Shown here: one piece after another, positions 32,971 through 33,754 of the stretch
How the letters are laid out: each line of letters opens with the position of its first letter
How positions within the stretch are numbered: the first letter of the stretch is position 1
Source of the DNA: Candidatus Poribacteria bacterium
Lineage (GTDB): Bacteria > Poribacteria > WGA-4E > WGA-3G
DNA length: 33,754 nt
Assembly: GCA_022394775.1 (NCBI GenBank)
Contig: JAGFCB010000287.1
Span: forward strand, 1 to 33,754
Direction: 5' to 3'
Made by a program: the position numbers and the translations under genes
Notes under the pieces: model-generated
Databases searched by the model: none
What the model was told of the DNA's origin: nothing
The model's input: only the letters and a program-made list of their open reading frames with translations

Positions 32971-33347
32971 TAGAAAAATACTCCTTATTAGAGAGTTGAT
33001 TTTAAGTTCGCCCAAGATCCAGGATTTTTATTCGCTAAACGTGAGTTTGAGAATAAACGGTAGTCAACCGTTAACCTATGGAACGAATGTTTGATATCCG
33101 CTTCGCACAGGGCCTTGCAACGCATCGCGGGACAATTGACACACCTATTTTTAGTTATAATAGAGCAAATATTATTTTTCTTTAAATAAAAATAATATCG
33201 TCTACACATAACTGTGAATTATATGCTGTTTTCACGGAAAAAGCAAATCATATCCATAAAAATCGCTAGCGAGACTCTGTTTTTGGCTTGAAGGATCTGC
33301 TGCAGTATGCTATGATGTAGGTATCACAAATCGAGAGGAATATTTTG
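32971..33347. other. Divergent intergenic region with AT-rich stem-loop
   Basis: This is a 377-base region between the 5'-nucleotidase and sulfatase 3. ATATTATTTTT (33169-33179) is inverted at 33188-33198 around an eight-base loop. A promoter for sulfatase 3 is described separately. No convincing promoter was found for the minus-strand gene. ORFs here match nothing. Confidence 0.5.
33288..33316 (+). promoter_or_regulatory. Promoter for sulfatase 3
   Basis: TTGAAG (33288-33293), a 17-base spacer and TATGAT (33311-33316), 31 bases before the start codon. Confidence 0.6.
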
Positions 33348-33754
33348 ATGTCTCATTCAACAAATAAGCGACCGAATCTTGTCTATGTTTTCGCGGATCA
33401 ACTCCGTTATCAGTCGTGCGGCTATGCTGGAGATAACCGTGCACGCACGCCAAATATTGATCGACTTTCTACAGAAAGTGCGAATTTCTGCAACGCTGTC
33501 TCTGGTAGTCCGATGTGCGCACCTTATCGCGCTTCACTTTTCACCGGTAAATACGCCAGTAGCACGGGTATGGCGATTAATGAACTCCGCATGAATCCGA
33601 ATCATGACTGCTTCGGGCATGTTTTACATCGGAATGGGTATCAGACAAGTTACATCGGGAAATGGCACTTGTGGGCAAATCAATTGGGAAGACACAACGA
33701 TCCTAAGAACTCCTATATTCCACCCGGAGAGCATCGACTCGGTTTCGATGGAGA
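33348..33754 (+). CDS. Sulfatase 3, N-terminal part (cut by window edge)
   Basis: The frame from ATG 33348 stays open to the end of the window, giving 135 residues of a sulfatase. VYVFADQLR carries the first metal-ligand region, and C57-A-P-Y-R61 is the formylglycine motif, followed by ASLFTGKY. SYIGKWHLW is the next conserved strand. GAGAGGAA serves as ribosome site. The rest of the gene, including the second metal site, lies outside the window. Confidence 0.92.
   Translation, partial: MSHSTNKRPNLVYVFADQLRYQSCGYAGDNRARTPNIDRLSTESANFCNAVSGSPMCAPYRASLFTGKYASSTGMAINELRMNPNHDCFGHVLHRNGYQTSYIGKWHLWANQLGRHNDPKNSYIPPGEHRLGFDG

Noticed and set aside
33136..33161. TTGACA and TATAAT on the plus strand upstream of sulfatase 3
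   Set aside because: The spacing is only 14 bases; the pair at 33288-33316 with 17 bases fits better.
1..33754. tRNA, rRNA and CRISPR arrays
   Set aside because: Looked for cloverleaf-type ends, rRNA-like blocks and regularly spaced repeats; none was seen.

Overview
The window reads as a chromosomal segment of a marine, probably sponge- or particle-associated bacterium. Phytanoyl-CoA-dioxygenase-like Fe/2OG enzymes, three formylglycine-type sulfatases, LamG-like secreted proteins, an NYPNPFNPETW-type C-terminal domain and an SDR/aldo-keto reductase/sugar-isomerase cluster together resemble what is known of Candidatus Poribacteria. That placement is an inference from gene content; no rRNA or other taxonomic marker is present.

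Layout. Positions 1-1630 (+) hold the end of an RsbU/SpoIIE-type phosphatase and an unrecognised protein interrupted by an in-frame tandem repeat. Positions 1620-7453 (-) form a long co-directional block: a bactofilin-like membrane protein, a BatA-type VWA protein, a xylose-isomerase-like TIM barrel, a cupin, an MntA/HepT toxin-antitoxin pair (HepT broken by an amber codon), an aldo/keto reductase and an SDR. Positions 7663-9410 (+) carry two tandem LamG paralogues. Positions 9626-12270 (+) carry an acidic TPR-like protein and transketolase. Positions 12384-13891 (+) carry a membrane cytochrome c overlapping a thioredoxin-like gene that has an in-frame TGA at its redox centre and a SECIS-like hairpin just behind it. 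Positions 14086-19919 (+) carry two Yip1-like membrane proteins, a giant DUF4175-like coiled-coil protein and PPK2. A 250-bp MITE-like element follows. Positions 20303-23642 (+) carry two PhyH enzymes, a secreted protein with the LamG C-terminal tail and an unknown hydrophobic-hairpin protein. Positions 23800-26695 (-) hold an AT-rich restriction-modification island with a small ORF and an XRE regulator. Positions 26884-33754 carry three sulfatases and a secreted 5'-nucleotidase-like enzyme.

How the parts may work together. The sulfatases, 5'-nucleotidase, LamG proteins and sugar-processing oxidoreductases fit scavenging of sulfated or phosphorylated organic matter. BatA, the bactofilin-like protein, Yip1 and the DUF4175 protein look like envelope machinery. 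The cytochrome c and thioredoxin-like protein are translationally coupled and probably form an extracytoplasmic redox pair.

The most interesting signals are a candidate UxC selenoprotein (12749-13891) and a PhyH enzyme with HxG instead of HxD that is translationally coupled to an unknown hydrophobic-hairpin protein (22067-23642). A C-terminal tail shared by three secreted proteins, and amber codons in the toxic partner of both selfish modules, are also notable. No tRNA, rRNA or CRISPR array was seen.
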